Made by a program: the position numbers and the translations under genes
Shown: positions 5,275-6,978 of the stretch, piece by piece
How the letters are laid out: every line of letters starts with the position of its first letter
Numbering within the stretch: position 1 is the stretch's first letter
Assembly (NCBI GenBank): GCA_903922535.1
Contig: CAIXUF010001394.1
Location: forward strand, 1 to 6,978
From: Candidatus Hydrogenedentota bacterium
GTDB taxonomy: Bacteria > Hydrogenedentota > Hydrogenedentia > Hydrogenedentiales > CAITNO01
Length of the DNA stretch: 6,978 bases
Direction: 5' to 3'
Notes under the pieces: model-generated
Seen by the model: only the letters and a program-made list of their open reading frames with translations
Told to the model about the DNA's origin: nothing
Databases searched by the model: none

Positions 5275-6192
5275 CTACGCGCGCGGATGAAATTCCTTGT
5301 GCGCCTTGGTCAGGCGCTCAACGCTGACGTGGGTGTAAATCTGGGTGGTGCCGATGTCGGCGTGGCCCAGCAGTTCCTGCACGGTGCGCAGGTCCGCGCC
5401 GTGGTCGAGCAGGTGGGTCGCGAAGGAATGGCGCAGCATGTGCGGGGTGACGTTCTGCGCGATGTTCGCCGCCAGCGCCCAGCGTTTCACCACGTGCCAG
5501 ACCGTGGTGCGGTTCATGCGCCGCCCGCGCCGCTCGGTCACGAACAGCGTTGTGTCGCGGGGCTTCCACTCACGCCGGACCTCCAGCCAGGCAAGCGTCT
5601 TGGCGATGGCCCCGCGGCCGATGGGCACGATGCGCGTTTTGGCGCCCTTGCCGCGCACGCGCAACTGCGACTCCTCGACGGACACGTCGCGCACGGGCAG
5701 CCCGGCGAGTTCGGATATGCGCAGCCCGCACGAATAGAACAGCTCCAGAATGGCCGCGTCGCGCACACCGGAAGGCTCCGCAAGGTCCGGCGCGGCGAGC
5801 AGCCTGTCCACCTCCTCACCGGCGAGCCAGTGGGGAAGCGCCCGCAACAGACGCGGCGAGTCGAAAGTCTCCACCGGATCGCTCTGCGCGATGCCGTCAT
5901 CCACCAGAAAACGGTGGAAGCGGCGCAGTGCGCTGAGGTGCCGGGTGATGGAGCGCGCGCCGAGCCCCCGCTCCCGAAGCAGCATAAGATGGTCCAGCAC
6001 ATCCTCGCGCATCACCTCGGCAGGCGCCTCAATGCCGTTCTCGTCAAGCTGGGCGGTCCAGACGCGCAGATCGGCGGCATAGGCCGAGACGGTCTTCTCT
6101 GACAGGCCGTCCTCGAAGACCACCGACTCCAGAAACCTGTCGAGCCGGGCGTCCCAGGGACTGGAAGGAACCTGCTCCGCTGTCTCATCCAT
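5275..6192 (-). CDS. xerD: XerC/XerD-type site-specific tyrosine recombinase
   Basis: A complete 305-residue protein (XerC/D are about 298) from ATG 6192-6190 with GGGGA 7 nt upstream. Xer recombinases resolve chromosome dimers at dif together with FtsK, through a Tyr-DNA intermediate. The N-terminal SAM-like core-binding domain spans about 14-100 (FLESVVFEDGLSEKTVSAYA, SITRHLSALRRFHRFL). The catalytic domain follows with all expected residues: Arg158 in CGLRISEL, Lys182 in GKGAKTR, His251 and Arg254 in HMLRHSFATHLL, His277 in LLGHADI, and Tyr286 in IYTHVS. The Arg-Lys, His-His and His-Tyr spacings match E. coli XerD (24, 23 and 9). Whether it is the XerC or the XerD paralogue cannot be settled from sequence alone, so the symbol is tentative. 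It lacks the extra N-terminal arm-binding domain of phage integrases and so looks like a housekeeping Xer. It follows the OmpA gene after a terminator. Confidence 0.88.
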   Translation of the reverse strand: MDETAEQVPSSPWDARLDRFLESVVFEDGLSEKTVSAYAADLRVWTAQLDENGIEAPAEVMREDVLDHLMLLRERGLGARSITRHLSALRRFHRFLVDDGIAQSDPVETFDSPRLLRALPHWLAGEEVDRLLAAPDLAEPSGVRDAAILELFYSCGLRISELAGLPVRDVSVEESQLRVRGKGAKTRIVPIGRGAIAKTLAWLEVRREWKPRDTTLFVTERRGRRMNRTTVWHVVKRWALAANIAQNVTPHMLRHSFATHLLDHGADLRTVQELLGHADIGTTQIYTHVSVERLTKAHKEFHPRA

Positions 6193-6219
6193 CAGGCATT
6201 CCCCACGGCAAAAGACACA

Positions 6220-6252
6220 TCCCCGGCACCGCCTTGCAGACGGTGCCGGGGA
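6220..6252 (-). terminator. Hairpin terminator after the OmpA-family gene
   Basis: A perfect 12-bp stem (6220-6231 TCCCCGGCACCG with 6241-6252) with a 9-nt loop lies 55 nt past the stop of the OmpA gene. Read on the minus strand it is followed by TGTGTCTTTT, a loose T-rich tail. It most likely ends the ompA transcript. Only 27 nt separate it from the recombinase start, too little for a full promoter, so the recombinase may depend on partial read-through or on a promoter between 6253 and 6310. Confidence 0.72.
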
Positions 6253-6307
6253 CGTTTATCTGTTTATTCGACGGTCAGAGCAGAGGGACAAAACCACCGT
6301 TCGTCAA

Positions 6308-6978
6308 TTAGTTGACGATGGCAATTTTGAACTCGGCGCGGCGGTTAAGTTTGCGATTCGCGTTCGTATCGTTCGGAACGGCCGGACGGGTCAGACCGAA
6401 GGACGCCGTCTTGATGCGGCTCTCGGCAATCCCGCTCTCAACCATGTACTTCTTGACGCTGTCGGCGCGGCGCTGGCCAAGGCCCATGTTGTACTGCGCG
6501 CTGCCGATGTTGCACGTGTGCCCTTCAATCGTGACCGTGTCCTTGTCGAACTTCTTCATCTCGGCGACAAGCTTGTCCACTTCAACCTTGCCTTCCGGCT
6601 TCAGGACGGCCTTGTCGAAATCAAACAGGACGTTGTTGAGCACGATCGCGGTGCGGGTCACCTTCGGCGCTTCAGCCTTGGGCGGCGGCACTTGCTTCTT
6701 CGGCGGCTCGGGCTTCACCCAGGCATGGAACACAATGCCCCGGTTGCCCCACAGATTGTTGTCACTGTCGGTGCCGCAGGCGGCCTTGGCGACTTCACCG
6801 CCCACACCGTCCGTCGGCCACCACCAGTAACCCGCGCGACCCTTGGAATCGGCAACGGGAAGCGGCTTTGCGCCCGTGTTGCCCCACCAAGACATGTCGC
6901 TCCAACTCTTTGCGGCCTGGGCGGTGCCACAGACACCGACCAGCGCAATCGCCACGGCCAGAATAACCAGTTTCTTCA
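6308..6978 (-). CDS. OmpA-family peptidoglycan-associated envelope protein, start codon cut by window end
   Basis: About 223 residues. The window ends two bases into what must be the ATG: the last bases on the minus strand read TG AAG AAA CTG. The protein starts with a Sec signal peptide (KKLVILAVAIALVGVCGTAQA, in two parts KKLVILAVAIAL and VGVCGTAQA, cleaved after AQA). A Trp-rich region of about 55 residues follows, with WWGNTG, GYWWWP and LWGNRG; then a Pro/Lys linker (KPEPPKKQVPPPKAEAPK) that could span the periplasm; then the C-terminal OmpA domain (about 105-223). That domain shows LFDFDKAVLKPEG, TVTIEGHTCNIGS, YNMGLGQRRADSVKKYM and NRKLNRRAEFKI, which fit the family. The usual mDAP-binding Asp of GHTD is Cys here, while the Arg is kept. 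There is no barrel domain, so it is a soluble or surface-linked peptidoglycan-binding protein. It ends at TAA 6310-6308, followed by its own terminator. Confidence 0.88.
   Translation of the reverse strand, partial: KKLVILAVAIALVGVCGTAQAAKSWSDMSWWGNTGAKPLPVADSKGRAGYWWWPTDGVGGEVAKAACGTDSDNNLWGNRGIVFHAWVKPEPPKKQVPPPKAEAPKVTRTAIVLNNVLFDFDKAVLKPEGKVEVDKLVAEMKKFDKDTVTIEGHTCNIGSAQYNMGLGQRRADSVKKYMVESGIAESRIKTASFGLTRPAVPNDTNANRKLNRRAEFKIAIVN

Noticed and set aside
5152..6102. 316-residue plus-strand open frame
   Set aside because: It is antisense to the xer gene, which has all catalytic residues. The plus-strand product is Arg/Gly/His-rich shadow sequence.
5275..6192. Reading the tyrosine recombinase as a phage integrase that inserted the left-hand phage DNA
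   Set aside because: It lacks an arm-binding domain, has Xer length and motif spacing, and is separated from the phage-like part by the junction and two genes; no att-like repeats were seen.
6270..6310. Possible promoter for the recombinase (TTGACG with a 17-nt spacer to TCTGCT, minus strand)
   Set aside because: The -35 box is good but the -10 matches only three of six positions and it lies upstream of a strong terminator.

Overview
The window looks like two unrelated pieces of DNA joined near position 3312-3332. The left piece (1 to about 3320) has the gene content of an alphaproteobacterial (probably Hyphomicrobiales-like) phage or prophage early region. The right piece (about 3320 to 6978) is GC-rich bacterial chromosome carrying housekeeping-type genes of uncertain phylum. 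The join cuts the 5' ends off two divergent genes, recT on the minus strand and lysA on the plus strand. That is what a metagenomic assembly chimera, or less likely a deletion or recombination scar, would leave.

Left piece. The plus strand carries the C-terminal part of an outer-membrane beta-barrel protein (1-524) and then a coiled-coil protein with one C-terminal membrane segment (563-976), ending at a strong hairpin terminator (1016-1049). Facing it on the minus strand is a tightly packed operon, in transcription order: recT recombinase (5' truncated), a 38-residue one-helix membrane protein, a 40-residue zinc-ribbon protein, a 58-residue hypothetical protein, a 73-residue protein resembling the Acb2 anti-CBASS family, a DUF1367-like phage protein, and an 89-residue secreted proline-rich protein. 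Every stop/start junction in this operon overlaps (GTGA, 14 nt, ATGA, TGATG, TAATG, TTGA), so the genes are probably translationally coupled. The two smallest genes and the TTG start of the last gene are easy to miss.

Right piece. lysA (diaminopimelate decarboxylase, last step of lysine synthesis) runs rightwards. Convergent to it on the minus strand are an OmpA-type cell-envelope protein whose start codon is cut by the window end, a 12-bp hairpin terminator, a complete XerC/XerD-type tyrosine recombinase with all catalytic residues, a short REP-like hairpin, and a small integral membrane protein resembling the CmpB/'ABC transporter permease' family.

The most interesting items are the Acb2-like candidate counter-defence gene inside the recT operon, the hidden small overlapping genes beside it, and two key-residue substitutions in the right piece: Arg to Thr in the EPGR motif of LysA, and Asp to Cys in the peptidoglycan-binding motif of the OmpA domain. 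No CRISPR array, tRNA, rRNA or insertion sequence was recognised. There is no stretch over 300 bases without a gene.
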